Of a DNA stretch of 64,000 nt, positions 1-11,500 are shown piece by piece; the first letter of the stretch is position 1, and every line of letters begins with the position of its first letter. Under the pieces are notes generated by a model. It did no database searches. It was not told the origin of the DNA and was given only the letters and a program-made list of their open reading frames with translations. The stretch covers positions 397,708,192-397,772,191 of the forward strand of contig CM060921.1 in NCBI GenBank assembly GCA_030737875.1. Direction: 5' to 3'. The stretch is from Allium sativum (Eukaryota > Streptophyta > Magnoliopsida > Asparagales > Amaryllidaceae). A program made the position numbers and the translations under genes.

Positions 1-303
1 AAGAGATAGGCTTTTGAAGTACCACTTACAGAAGGGAGAAGTGATATTCTTAGGTCATGTTATGTCTAGGCACAGAATAGCAGTGGATCCCACTAAAGTG
101 GCAGTAATTTAGGTTGGAATCGACCTAAGAATGCTACGGATATGAGAAGTTTCCTTGGTTTAGTTGGATATTATCGACATTTCATTAAGGATTTTTTGAA
201 GATTGCATCGCTATTAGCCAGTTTGATGAAAAAGAAGCAAACCTTCCTGTGGGATGCAAAGTGTGAGCATGCTTTTGTGATTCTGAAGGAGATATTAACT
301 AGT
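1..303 (+). pseudogene. Element G: C-terminal reverse transcriptase fragment of a Ty3/gypsy chromovirus, interrupted by a solo LTR
   Basis: Reading the plus strand gives the end of a gypsy reverse transcriptase and the start of its connection to RNase H: the FLGHV signature near the start, then SFLGLVGYYRHFI and a stretch ending EILTS. An in-frame stop and a frameshift lie between the two parts, near 108-115, so the gene is dead. The protein breaks off at 303 and continues at 27553 with the next expected residues (AP, then the RNase H domain). Removal of 304-27552 plus one copy of the target duplication restores continuity, which shows the break is an insertion and not the element's end. The upstream gag, protease and most of the RT lie outside the window. 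Confidence 0.9.
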
Positions 304-1278
304 TAAAACACCCAACATCTCTAACATCACCCATAAGAGGATGCGCTAAGGTTTATGAAGCGCTTAGATATAAAGTAACAACACATAGACTAAAGTTCAG
401 AAGATAGAAATACGAAACAAAATGGAAATTTTAAAAACAACATTTATTAAAGCAAGTCAAACCATAATGTTTATTACATTTTTCCAAAATACCAAATAAT
501 TCATCAACATAAAACCAAATACATTGTCTCATGGAAAACCATAATATAAGAGTACGTAAGTGAAACCATCCCTCTCAAATGTCAGTACAATAAACAGAAA
601 ATGAGAAATGAACCAATATAAGAGTTTGAAATGACTCTGAATCCAAGCTAAAACGAAAAAGTAAAGAATCACTGCTGAGACCCTCCACCCTGCGAACCTG
701 AAGGGGAAGGAAGAGAGAAGGAGAAAATAAACTAGGTCAGACATACTTTTGGTGAGTTCTAGTAATTTCTAGCATGAGCATAAGTTAAGGAAGCATTAGA
801 CAGACGAACAGTTTTAAGGACATAATACATGAAGGCAAAAAAGCAGTAAACGAAGTTAAGCACGAATAAAGATTGGCTTCTCATTCATATCTAAGATTTC
901 CGCACCAATTTACCAAAATCTCATAATTAGGATTCACCAAATTTCTACCCGTCGATTTACTTTTATAACCACAATGTGATAACCTATGGCAACTATGGAA
1001 CTCGGGATTATCAATTCCGAACCCATCAACTAAAAGGGCATAGTCATTAATCACATGCGTTACAATGGTTATTTTCCTCAATCGGCATGATGCACACTCA
1101 TCATCTCGCCGGAACGTGCCCGTACCCACCTCGTTTGGACCTTTTACTATCCAACGCACAAAAGCATGCCCTCGCCTCTACCTGGTGTGAAATTCCCATA
1201 GATGATAATAGGGATACTTCCTGATACAAGTCCCTAACCAAATATGCAATTTATACAAGTCACCCCCTAGACTTGGTC
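304..1278 (-). repeat. Left part of solo LTR X
   Basis: This is the end of the LTR in its own minus orientation. It is AT-rich and non-coding. The short reading frames here, for example 529-744 and 881-1159 on the minus strand, have no recognisable domain. It stops at the TGGTC target duplication (1274-1278) of element C and continues at 25822. Confidence 0.75.
1274..1278. repeat. Target-site duplication TGGTC of element C, left copy
   Basis: TGGTC directly precedes the LTR start TGTAGTAACCC at 1279. The same five bases directly follow the LTR end GGGTTACTACA at 25817-25821. A 5-bp duplication is the usual size for Ty3/gypsy integrase. Confidence 0.9.
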
Positions 1279-2346
1279 TGTAGTAACCCGCATTTTTAGC
1301 TGCCGATAATTAAATTATTTAATTATTTAAATTATCGTTTTGGCAATATCGACAACCTGAATTAAATAAAAATGATTATTTAATTAATTTAAATAATAGG
1401 ATAAAATATATTTATTTCTGAATTAGTCAGAAATAGTGGAATTGACAATATTGTGTAAACCGGACAGTTGAAAATATATAATTCAGTTATATTGAATTAT
1501 ATTGACGAATATATTTATATAAGCCAATTGAATTTATAATTTATAATATAATTAAAATAGAGCTCGAAATGGCGCTGCAGTTCGCTATTTGGCGATTTGA
1601 ACTTCAACTGAGTATACAGGATTCGTTTTAAATCGGATTTCTGTGAAACAAGAAACGCGTGGAGCTGGTGGAGTATATCTTTCTAGTGGAAGAGAAAAAT
1701 CTGGATTTCGTCGTATAGATTTTGATTTACGTCCAAATCAAATTTCAGAAAAGTCGCTGTAGAACTCCTTTATAATCTGCGACGCTTTATATACGTTATA
1801 AATGGATTTTTCGATATGAATTGAATATCGATAAATCTGAAATCTGAAATATCAAACTGTAAATTCTTATATGATATTCTGAAGTGGTATGATATCATAT
1901 GTGAAGATATGCGATAATATTAAATTATTAATATTTAAATTTATTTAAATATATTTATATATTTAAATAGGCTATTTAGAGCTTTGAAAATAGCCACTTT
2001 TGCAAACGAAGTCGGAATTCAACGAAACCAGTTTTGTTGGATCCGCAATATCAAATAGTTGCTAGATGTCAAGTTTCGTGATTTTTAGAGTCACTGTGTG
2101 GCCGTACGGATTTTTAGAGTGAAGAACAGTCAGTTTTTCGACAGTTAAAAATACGCTGTGTGAGCATACGAAGTCGGAATTCGACGAAACCAGTTTCGTT
2201 AGGACCGTAATGTCGAACTCTAGCTACGTGTCCAGTTTCGTGATTTTTGGGTATCGTATGTGGTCACAGGAATTTTAGAGGACGATTGCAGATAGCGTTT
2301 GGTTAAAAACGAATATAATAATAAATATAAGAATATCTAAATCCCC

Positions 2347-2354
2347 TATATATA
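2347..2354 (+). promoter_or_regulatory. Probable TATA box of the element C LTR
   Basis: TATATATA lies in a CCC-TATATATA-CCCC context, followed about 30 bp later by TAAACCCTAAAC, a plausible plant transcription start. Its place about 1.07 kb into the LTR suits a U3/R boundary. It is inferred from sequence only. Confidence 0.55.
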
Positions 2355-3320
2355 CCCCAATAACTTTTCCTAAACCCTAAACTCATTTTTTCCGCGATCA
2401 AAAATGCGCCGTTCTCTTTTTTTCATCCCCACAGTGAAAACATCCATCTTATAATATCAAGAAGAATTCAAAATAAATTCCTTAAATCCTCAAACTAATT
2501 TCTATGAACTCGTATGATCTTCCTCTTCTCATTCATATATATTATGATGGGTTTGGTTGCTATTTGGGTCATCGCGGTTTTGGTACAACGTGCGTTTTGG
2601 CGCTAGAATTGGTCGAGGCAGCGATTGAAGCGTCTGTTCTCGTTTTCGTTGGTGGGGCTGAACTCGTGGTGTCGATACGCACCGGATGATGGGGATTTGG
2701 AGACACTCGGTCGTCTCAGGTGAGGAGCGAACCCATGGCAGCGATGGTAAAGCTCCAGGTCGATTTTCTTTTGGAGTGTCGAGCTCGGTCTGATGGTGGT
2801 GACTCGGTAGAGGGTGATGCGTTGATTCCGTTGGTGGGGGTTGTGAGGTCAGTTGGTGACCGACGTGGAGGAGAAGGATGGTCAAAAGCACGGTCAAATG
2901 GGTGGGCGTACAGGGCAGACATCGGGATATTTTATTTGGGGAAGATGAGATTTGGGTCGGGGTATGGGCGAAAGGAGAATGGGCCTTGTTTCAATGGGTG
3001 AGCCCAATAGTAGATAAATCATTGATTTATTTAATTTAAATAAGGTTCAAACTTATAAATCGTGTAACTTGACCGTACGTTATCAGAATTTCGAACGGTT
3101 GGATCCTATGGGATCGTAAGGACGGTGGCTACAACGTGGAGCTAACTGGGAGTGAATCCGAGCTCGTTACAATTTATGGCGAAATAAATTGTCTGATTAG
3201 AATCAACTAACGCAAATCGTTATATAACGGTTAACGCGTAATGTGAGTAAAACTCACCAACTCTGAACAGTTTATAATTTCATGTTGTATTTTTAGAACT
3301 GTTAGATATTGTCTGTTTGA

Positions 3321-3325
3321 TGTGT
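3321..3325. repeat. Target-site duplication TGTGT of element A, left copy
   Basis: TGTGT at 3321-3325 directly precedes the LTR start TGTGACGTC. The same five bases follow the other LTR at 12687-12691. Confidence 0.92.
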
Positions 3326-3673
3326 TGTGACGTCAAGGAATTTCGCTCGGTCCGAACCAGTCGCTAAACCGATCCAGGCCGTTCGAAACGCCCTATTGTT
3401 TGAGAACAAGACAAAGCAGAACGCATACAGAAGAACATTTCATTGTATATTACAACAATGCACCAGAATACAAGGATATACAGAGTAAAAATGAATATTA
3501 CACAGAAATATCAGAGATTTAAATTACATTTAAATACATAGCTGCGGAAAATAATACAATACACAACTAGAATGAGATATACGGATACAAAGCTTTCCGG
3601 ATATCGTTCCAGCTGTAAACCAGGATCCTGTGAATATAAATCTGCAAAAACCAAAACTACTAGCTGCCCGTGT

Positions 3674-3810
3674 CAAAATAAGGGCACCCAGAGTTTAGGT
3701 TAAAACAATAAACTCCAGGTCAGTCATGGGACTGGTGTGAGAACTAAAACAGTTATTCTTTATTTTAAAGTTCGGTAAATCAAGGGACCACGCCGTAACA
3801 CGGAACGGGT
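3674..3810 (-). other. Conserved LTR 3' module with two short hairpins (element A)
   Basis: The minus strand reads ACCCGTTCCG-TGTT-ACGGCGTGGTCC, with stem CCGT/ACGG at 3793-3803. About 100 bases further on comes GGGTGCCC-TTATTTTGACAC-GGGCAG, with stem TGCCC/GGGCA near 3674-3700. Both recur in the LTRs of B and C with changed bases. The role is unknown; RNA 3'-end formation or packaging would fit the position. Confidence 0.55.
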
Positions 3811-4160
3811 TTCCTCCCAAGAATACCAGTGCATAAAACAACAGCGCAATGCTAAATAAAGAAGAATGAAGCTATTATAAGACCCAGTTCCCATCACACA
3901 ATGCAATCGCAAGCCGGAGGATAGGGTTTTTACCTTATAATAGCCAAGAATGCTTGATACGTTTAAAAAAAATCATTTGATACTATATTAAGTGCATAGT
4001 GTATAAAACAACTTCAAATCATAAGTATCAATCATAGGCGGCATGAGCGCCCCATCCCACTATGTCACCATACTAGGTTCTACAATTAAAACCGCAAATG
4101 TCACGTATTTGGAAATTGGATTTCCGTCTATGAACCGAGGCAAAAGATAGTCCTCAACCG

Positions 4161-4579
4161 ATTCAATTCATTTCGAAATCGTTTTCAATTCATTTCGAAA
4201 TCATTTTCAATTCATTTCGAAATCGTTTTCAATTCAATTCATCTCGAAATCGTTTTCAATTCAATTCATTTCGAAATCGTTTTCAATTCAATTCATTTCG
4301 AAATCGTATTCAATTCAATTCATTTCGAAATCGTTTTCAATTCAATTCATTTCGAAATCGTTTTCAATTCAATTCATTTCGAAATCGTTTTCAATTAAAT
4401 TCATTTCGAAATCGTTTTCAATACAATTCATTTCGAAATCGTTTTCAATTCAATTCATTTCGAAATCGTTTTCAATTCAATTCATTTCGAAATCGTTTTC
4501 AATTCAATTCATTTCGAAATCGTTTTCAATTCAATTCATTTCGAAATCGTTTTCAATTCAATTCATTTCGAAATCGTTT
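4161..4579. repeat. 27-bp minisatellite in element A left LTR
   Basis: About 16 head-to-tail copies of a 27-bp unit built around ATTTCGAAATCG, the first few shortened to about 22 bp. Each unit holds the self-complementary core ATTTCGAAAT. The same array is at 9357-9773 in the other LTR, so it predates insertion. Confidence 0.9.
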
Positions 4580-5745
4580 GAAATCGATATAAATATCGTT
4601 CACGTCAAAATGGCGTCAATCTAATCATCACGGCTTCACATATTTCTATTTTCAAATATTCTATTTCAAATATTTCCTATTATCAAAATTTTTGTTATTA
4701 TCAAAATATTCTTTATTTTCACGATTGGAATGAGGCCCAATCAATTACCATATAAAGTTAGTTATATGGATTTTCATACCACACATGTATATCATAGCAT
4801 TGAAAAATAATCAACCATCAACCAAAGTGCACTACACTGTATAAGCATCAAATATAGATATCTAATGCTTATAACAGGCTGTCAATCAATCGATCGACAT
4901 ATTTAATCAATCAGGATGAGTGAACTTCATATTTCATCCCAACACCCGTGTGGGGTTTCAAACAATCAAACAAATATTTTATTTGTGCAATTGGGCGATG
5001 TGTAAAATTTATCGACCCAATCAATGTCCTTCAAATAAGTGTACATAAACAAACCGTCTGGTTTGTAAATGAATATTTATTTATTCACTTTCACTATATT
5101 CATATTCACGTTAAAAATTATATTTTTAACGATAAAACATTTTATTCCAACATATGAATTTCTATTATTCATTTACACAATAAAATGATATTTTTATTTT
5201 TCTAACATATTTTAGAAAATTTCGGCGGCGTAACGGCACGATACTAGAAACGGGACAAGGCCTAGCCTTATCCCCGGTCTAGTGAAGGCCCACGCCATTC
5301 ACACATCAATCATATCAATTTCAATTTCACCAAAACAATCAAATCCAAATCAAATAATCTAACCAGCTACACAACCAATCAAACAAGTCCATGGTCTGTG
5401 GACGGGTATCGGGTGCTACTAAGCACCGTCTGCATCCTAGTATATATATATAACTAGAAAAGAAATAGAAAGGTGAGAAATTCTCACAAATAGCTATCCT
5501 AGCTCCACGGCACTTCTTTTGTTGAAATCTTCTTCATTCTCTCCTTTTTCATCTTCGTTGCCCGTAGTCACTACATATATAAAAAATCACATATTTTTAT
5601 ATTCTGATGTCTTTAAAATAAAAATCACATTTTTATTTATTCACTTCAATTTAAAAATCATATTTTTAGTTCGCAGTTCAATATATAAAAATCAAATTTT
5701 TAGTTCTAAAAGTTCAAATCCTTTCCTTTTTAAAATCTAAATCTT

Positions 5746-6178
5746 TCACTTTTTAAAGTTTAAATCTTTTCACTTTTAAAGTTTAAATCTTTTCACTTTT
5801 AAAGTTTAAATCTTTTCACTTTTTATTAAAAATCAGTTTTTAAAACCTATATAAAAACAGTTTTTACTTTATATAAAATCAGTTTTTCTTAATTCAGTTT
5901 TAAAATCTTTTTAAAAATTTCAGTTTTTATTCCTTATAAATTTCAGTTTTAAAATCTTTTTAAAAATTTCAGTTTTTATTCCTTATAAATTTCAATTTTA
6001 AAATCTTTTTAAAAATTTCAGTTTTTATTCCTTATAAATTTCAATTTTAAAATCTTTTTAAAAATTTCAGTTTTTATTCCTTATAAATTTCAATTTTAAA
6101 ATCTTTTTAAAAATTTCAGTTTTTATTCCTTATAAATTTCAATTTTAAAATCTTTTTAAAAATTTCAGTTTTTATTCA
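5746..6178. repeat. 23-bp and 49-bp AT-rich tandem arrays in element A left LTR
   Basis: A unit around CTTTTCACTTTTAAAGTTTAAAT repeats three to four times (5746-5830). From about 5890 a roughly 49-bp unit carrying CAGTTTTTATTCCTTATAAA repeats five to six times. The right LTR carries the same arrays at about 10940-11380 with one small indel. Confidence 0.85.
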
Positions 6179-6214
6179 ATAAAAATTAAATAAAGAAATA
6201 TAAATAAAACTAAC

Positions 6215-6565
6215 TTACAGGGGGGGAAACAGTTGTGCGTCGGAGCTCCTGCAGGAGGGCAGGGCGACTGAAGGAGGAGAGGAGGAGGTCGGGGGAAAAG
6301 AAGATGGAGGCGGCGGTGGTTGGGGCCCCACCTGGCGGCGGCGGTTGTTTTCACGAGGGGGGGGGGGTTTGGGGATTGTCGCACAACAGAGGAGGGAGGC
6401 GCGATAGGAGGCGGGTGGCGGACGGAGACGATGAAGGAGGAAGGAGAAGAGGCGGCGGGCGCGACGGTGGCTCCGTCGAGCCATTTAGGGCTCCGCCCTC
6501 TTTTTCTTTCTTTTTTTATTCCGAATTCATTTTTGAATGGGGGGGGGGGGGGCAGGAGGATTAAA
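6215..6565. other. GC-rich island with poly-G tracts in element A left LTR
   Basis: A GC-rich block interrupts AT-rich LTR sequence and carries G runs of 11 (6357-6367) and 14 (6539-6552) on the plus strand. The corresponding runs in the other LTR are 7 and 18. Overlapping frames on both strands give Arg-, Pro- and Gly-rich peptides, as expected from composition. I do not call them genes. On the transcribed minus strand the runs are C tracts. Confidence 0.7.
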
Positions 6566-7487
6566 GGGGAGGAGGGAATATTTTTTTTTTCTTTTTTTAT
6601 TTTATATTATTTAATTTCTAAAAGTTGACTTTCACATACGACCTCGAAACGAGGCCCACCGCCTGTCGTCCATAGCGTTTTACCCCCATTCCGAACACAA
6701 TGGGATATGTACTGCAAGCTGATTCAATCGTTTCAATCAGTTTCCGTTTAATTTACTTTTAAATCAGTATATTGCATTTTAAACGTACATTTCAAATTAC
6801 CGGGGTCACATACTAACTAGAAAAATTCCAGAAAAATATTTTCTAGCTTCGTATTGACGATACGGTCCTAATAAAACTAATTTCGTCGAATTCTGAGACT
6901 GTTAGAAAAATGGCCAATTTCCAGTCGATTAAAATCAACTGAAACTGGTCAAACGCGTTTTCCTTTACCAAGCTCACACATTGATTCGAAAATTTATGAA
7001 ATTTGAAACCTAGCAATAACTTGACATCACGGACCCAACAAAACTGGTTTCGTCGAAATCCGAGGTTGTTTGCAAAATGTCCATTTTTAAGGGCCTGAAT
7101 TCCATAGCGACTATTCAGAATTTTCAATTGGACATATCTTTTGATTCCTGATATGAAATCTTGATTTTTCGGATTCGATAGAAAGATATTATCAATTAGA
7201 TCCTATCATTTTTGGTTTCACTAAAATCCGGATTGTTTTGCACCTGGTATATTCAATTGAAGTTTGAAATCGAATTATCGAACTACCGCGCCATTTTAAA
7301 TTCTATTTATAATTATATATAAATATTTATATTCTAACGACGACGCGTATAATATATACGTTCGAATTCTATTCAAAAATAAATTTCTCGACGATGATAT
7401 TTAAAATAATCTATTTTAAATATTCAAAATCCGCTAAAATTGCCAAAATAAAAATTTTAAACTGGCCCAGATTTTCGGGTTGTTACA

Positions 7488-7503
7488 ATCTCCCCCACTT
7501 AAA
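7488..7503 (-). other. Polypurine tract of element A
   Basis: The minus strand reads AAGTGGGGGAGAT directly before the LTR start TGTAACAACCC. Element B has AAGTGGGGCAGAT in the same place. This is the expected primer for plus-strand DNA synthesis. Confidence 0.85.
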
Positions 7504-8506
7504 ACTTTTCGTCCCCGAAAAGGAACAAAGTCGAAAGTGGTTTGATTAATCAGCTCTACATTCGATCTGGCTTTCATTCTCCAACTCTTTAGTTTCTAAG
7601 AATTTTCAAAATTTCAAAAATTTGGCTAACACCCTAAATTTTTGAAAAATTTCGCCATAACCTCCCCTGCACCGGGAGCATCGGGGAATTTTAAATAGCT
7701 TCCCCGGTCCTTCAGATCTCAAAAAGAAAAAGAAAAAGCCAAGCGGCTAGCCAATAGGCTCATAAAATCATCATCACCCAAACAAAACAGTAAATTATGT
7801 AGTAAACATGTACCTATTTGTCGGGCAAACAAATTTTATTCTCTGGCTCTAGCCTCCTTGCTATGACCTGTTCAATGATATACATGTATATGCAAGCAGA
7901 TGCGACCAATTTTCAATACAATTCAATATTTGATCAAATTAGGCATAATGGTTCAAAATTATCAAACAATTAATCAAACAACACAAACATCAATCAATTA
8001 GTGAATTAGAGTTTCAAATTGATAATTTTGATACATATACAAAAATTAGATTTTTGATGCCAAATCACAACAATAAGCCCTATCAAATTTTGGTTCTCAC
8101 ACCAGTCAATAGGAAATATATAGAAATCCCACCTTCGAAACACGAACATAAGTTCTGATGATGATCGATCAATCATCAGAACCATCTCCGGGTGTCTAGA
8201 GTGTAATTCTATATCTATCCAGTATATTAAAATTTCAAATACACGTGGATCAGACGTATACGCAAAATCTATATATACTGGACTGTCCACATCAATATAA
8301 ATAAATAACCAAATACGAATAATTGATTTAGATTTTCAAAACAAGATTTGTTTTTATTTTCAAAAATATACTCTTCACACTCGTTCTAGGATACTACTGA
8401 TCCTATCTCTAACGAGTCATTCTCATTGGATATTACTAATCCAATATCTGATGAATTCTTTCGTAGGGTTCTAATGTGTCTTGTTCTCTGAGCTTTGTAA
8501 ACCAAA

Positions 8507-8518
8507 GCTCTGATACCA
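8507..8518 (-). other. Primer-binding site of element A (initiator tRNA-Met type)
   Basis: GCTCTGATACCA on plus is TGGTATCAGAGC on minus, complementary to the 3' end of plant initiator tRNA-Met. Two bases (GT in element sense) separate it from the LTR end at 8521. Confidence 0.92.
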
Positions 8519-8520
8519 AC

Positions 8521-11500
8521 TGTGACGTCAAGGAATTTCGCTCGGTCCGAACCAGTCGCTAAACCGATCCAGGCCGTTCGAAACGCCCTATCGTTTGAGA
8601 ACAAGACAAAGCAGAACGCATACAGAAGAACATTTCATTGTATATTACAACAATGCACCAGAATACAAGGATATACAGAGTAAAAATGAATATTACACAG
8701 AAATATCAGAGATTTAAATTACATTTAAATACATAGCTGCGGAAAATAATACAATACACAACTAGAATGAGATATACGGATACAAAGCTTTCCGGATATC
8801 GTTCCAGCTGTAAACCAGGATCCTGTGAATATAAATCTGCAAAAACCAAAACTACTAGCTGCCCGTGTCAAAATAAGGGCACCCAGAGTTTAGGTTAAAA
8901 CAATAAACTCCAGGTCAGTCATGGGACTGGTGTGAGAACTAAAACAGTTATTCTTTATTTTAAAGTTCGGTAAATTAAGGGACCACGCCGTAACACGGAA
9001 CGGGTTTCCTCCCAAGAATACCAGTGCATAAAACAACAGCGCAATGCTAAATAAAGAAGAATGAAGCTATTATAAGACCCAGTTCCCATCACACAATGCA
9101 ATCGCAAGCTGGAGGATAGGGTTTTTACCTTATAATAGCCAAGAATGCTTGATACGTTTAAAACAAATCATTTGATACTATATTAAGTGCATAGTGTATA
9201 AAACAACTTCAAATCATAAGTATCAATCATAGGCGGCATGAGCGCCCCATCCCACTATGTCACCATACTAGGTTCTACAATTAAAACCGCAAATGTCACG
9301 TATTTGGAAATTGGATTTCCGTCTATGAACCGAGGCAAAAGATAGTCCTCAACCGATTCAATTCATTTCGAAATCGTTTTCAATTCATTTCGAAATCGTT
9401 TTCAATTCATTTCGAAATCGTTTTCAATTCAATTCATCTCGAAATCGTTTTCAATTCAATTCATTTCGAAATCGTTTTCAATTCAATTCATTTCGAAATC
9501 GTATTCAATTCAATTCATTTCGAAATCGTTTTCAATTCAATTCATTTCGAAATCGTTTTCAATTCAATTCATTTCGAAATCGTTTTCAATTCAATTCATT
9601 TCGAAATCGTTTTCAATACAATTCATTTCGAAATCGTTTTCAATTCAATTCATTTCGAAATCGTTTTCAATTCAATTCATTTCGAAATCGTTTTCAATTC
9701 AATTCATTTCGAAATCGTTTTCAATTCAATTCATTTCGAAATCGTTTTCAATTCAATTCATTTCGAAATCGTTTGAAATCGATATAAATATCGTTCACGT
9801 CAAAATGGCGTCAATCTAATCATCACGGCTTCACATATTTCTATTTTCAAATATTCTATTTCAAATATTTCCTATTATCAAAATATTTGTTATTATCAAA
9901 ATATTCTTTATTTTCACGATTGGAATGAGGCCCAATCAATTACCATATAAAGTTAATTATATGGATTTTCATACCACACATGTATATCATAGCATTGAAA
10001 AATAATCAACCATCAACCAAAGTGCACTACACTGTATAAGCATCAAATATAGATATCTAACGCTTATAACAGCCTGTCAATCAATCGATCGACATATTTA
10101 ATCAATCAGGATGAGTGAACTTCATATTTCATCCCAATACCCGTGTGGGGTTTCAAACAATCAAACAAATATTTTATTTGTGCAATTGGGCGATGTGTAA
10201 AATTTATCGACCCAATCAATGTCCTTCAAATAAGTGTACATAAACAAACCGTCTGGTTTGTAAATGAATATTTATTTATTCACTTTCACTATATTCATAT
10301 TCACGTTAAAAATTATATTTTTAACGATAAAACATTTTATTCCAACATATGAATTTCTATTATTCATTTACACAATAAAATGATATTTTTATTTTTCTAA
10401 CATATTTTAGAAAATTTCGGCGGCGTAACGGCACGATACTAGAAACGGGACAAGGCCTAGCCTTATCCCCGGTCTAGTGAAGGCCCACGCCATTCACACA
10501 TCAATCATATCAATTTCAATTTCACCAAAACAATCAAATCCAAATCAAATAATCTAACCAGCTATACAACCAATCAAACAAGTCCATGGTCTGTGGACGG
10601 GTGTCGGGCGCTACTAAGCACCGTCTGCATCCTAGTATATATATATAACTAGAAAAGAAATAGAAAGGTGAGAAATTCTCACAAATAGCTATCCTAGCTC
10701 CACGGCACTTCTTTTGTTGAAATCTTCTTCATTCTCGCCTTTTTCATCTTCGTTGCCCGTAGTCACTACATATATAAAAAATCACATATTTTTATATTCT
10801 GATGTCTTTAAAATAAAAATCACATTTTTATTTATTCACTTCAATTTAAAAATCATATTTTTAGTTCGCAGTTCAATATATAAAAATCGAATTTTTAGTT
10901 CTAAAAGTTCAAATCCTTTCCTTTTTAAAATCTAAATCTTTCACTTTTTAAAGTTTAAATCTTTTCACTTTTAAAGTTTAAATCTTTTCACTTTTAAAGT
11001 TTAAATCTTTTCACTTTTTATTAAAAATCAGTTTTTAAAACCTATATAAAAACAGTTTTTACTTTATATAAAATCAGTTTTTCTTTTTCCAAATTCAGTT
11101 TTAAAATCTTTTTAAAAATTTCAGTTTTTATTCCTTATAAATTTCAGTTTTAAAATCTTTTTAAAAATTTCAGTTTTTATTCCTTGTAAATTTCAATTTT
11201 AAAATCTTTTTAAAAATTTCAGTTTTTATTCCTTATAAATTTCAATTTTAAAATCTTTTTAAAAATTTCAGTTTTTATTCCTTATAAATTTCAATTTTAA
11301 AATCTTTTTAAAAATTTCAGTTTTTATTCCTTATAAATTTCAATTTTAAAATCTTTTTAAAAATTTCAGTTTTTATTCAATAAAAATTAAATAAAGAAAT
11401 ATAAATAAAACTAACTTACAGGGGGGAAACAGTTGTGCGTCGGAGCTCCTGCAGGAGGGCAGGGCGACTGAAGGAGGAGAGGAGGAGGTCGGGGGAAAAG

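Larger units (their letters stand above)
1279..3325 (+). repeat. Element C 5' LTR, first part (U3 and start of R)
   Basis: This part holds the LTR start, an AT-rich U3 with two copies of a conserved motif (about 2010-2045 and 2171-2210), a TATA box at 2347, and a GC-richer stretch from about 2500 to 3000. Short overlapping frames there (2504-2689 and 2720-3001 on plus) are low-complexity by-products of GC content and match no family I know. The LTR is cut at 3325 by element A and continues at 12692. Confidence 0.8.
3326..7487 (-). repeat. Element A 3' LTR (left copy)
   Basis: On the minus strand it reads TGTAACAACCCG at 7487 to TGACGTCACA at 3326. From the transcript's point of view it holds: U3 with two conserved motifs (about 7030-7064 and 6861-6895), a GC-rich island with long C runs (6215-6565), a roughly 49-bp repeat array, AT-rich sequence, a 27-bp array (4161-4579), and the conserved 3' module (about 3650-3810). 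The terminal TGACGTCA resembles a bZIP (CRE-type) site. The small frames inside are low complexity and not convincing genes. Confidence 0.92.
7488..8520 (-). other. Element A internal region: non-coding, partly LTR-derived
   Basis: Only 1033 bp separate the LTRs. Next to the polypurine tract is sequence shared with B's interior (AAAACTTTTCGTCC...GAAAAGG). The segment about 7625-7960 is clearly homologous to B LTR sequence at about 46500-46810, including the run around CTCCCCTGCACCGGGAGCAT and the AAGCGGCTAGCC segment. About 8330-8520 is homologous to B's leader (54540-54690). No frame longer than 94 codons exists and none shows gag or pol motifs. The piece at 7960-8330 is unassigned AT-rich sequence. 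The interior therefore looks patched together, probably by template switching between co-packaged RNAs (inference). Confidence 0.8.

Noticed and set aside
4161..4579. Regular repeats resembling a CRISPR array
   Set aside because: Units are contiguous with no unique spacers, lie inside a plant LTR and are duplicated with it. It is a minisatellite.
6215..6628. Overlapping Arg/Gly/Pro-rich frames of 80-130 codons on both strands in the GC islands of A (also 48966-49269 and 59483-59784)
   Set aside because: They overlap each other in several frames, change length with the G runs, and differ between the two LTR copies by frameshift. Composition explains them.
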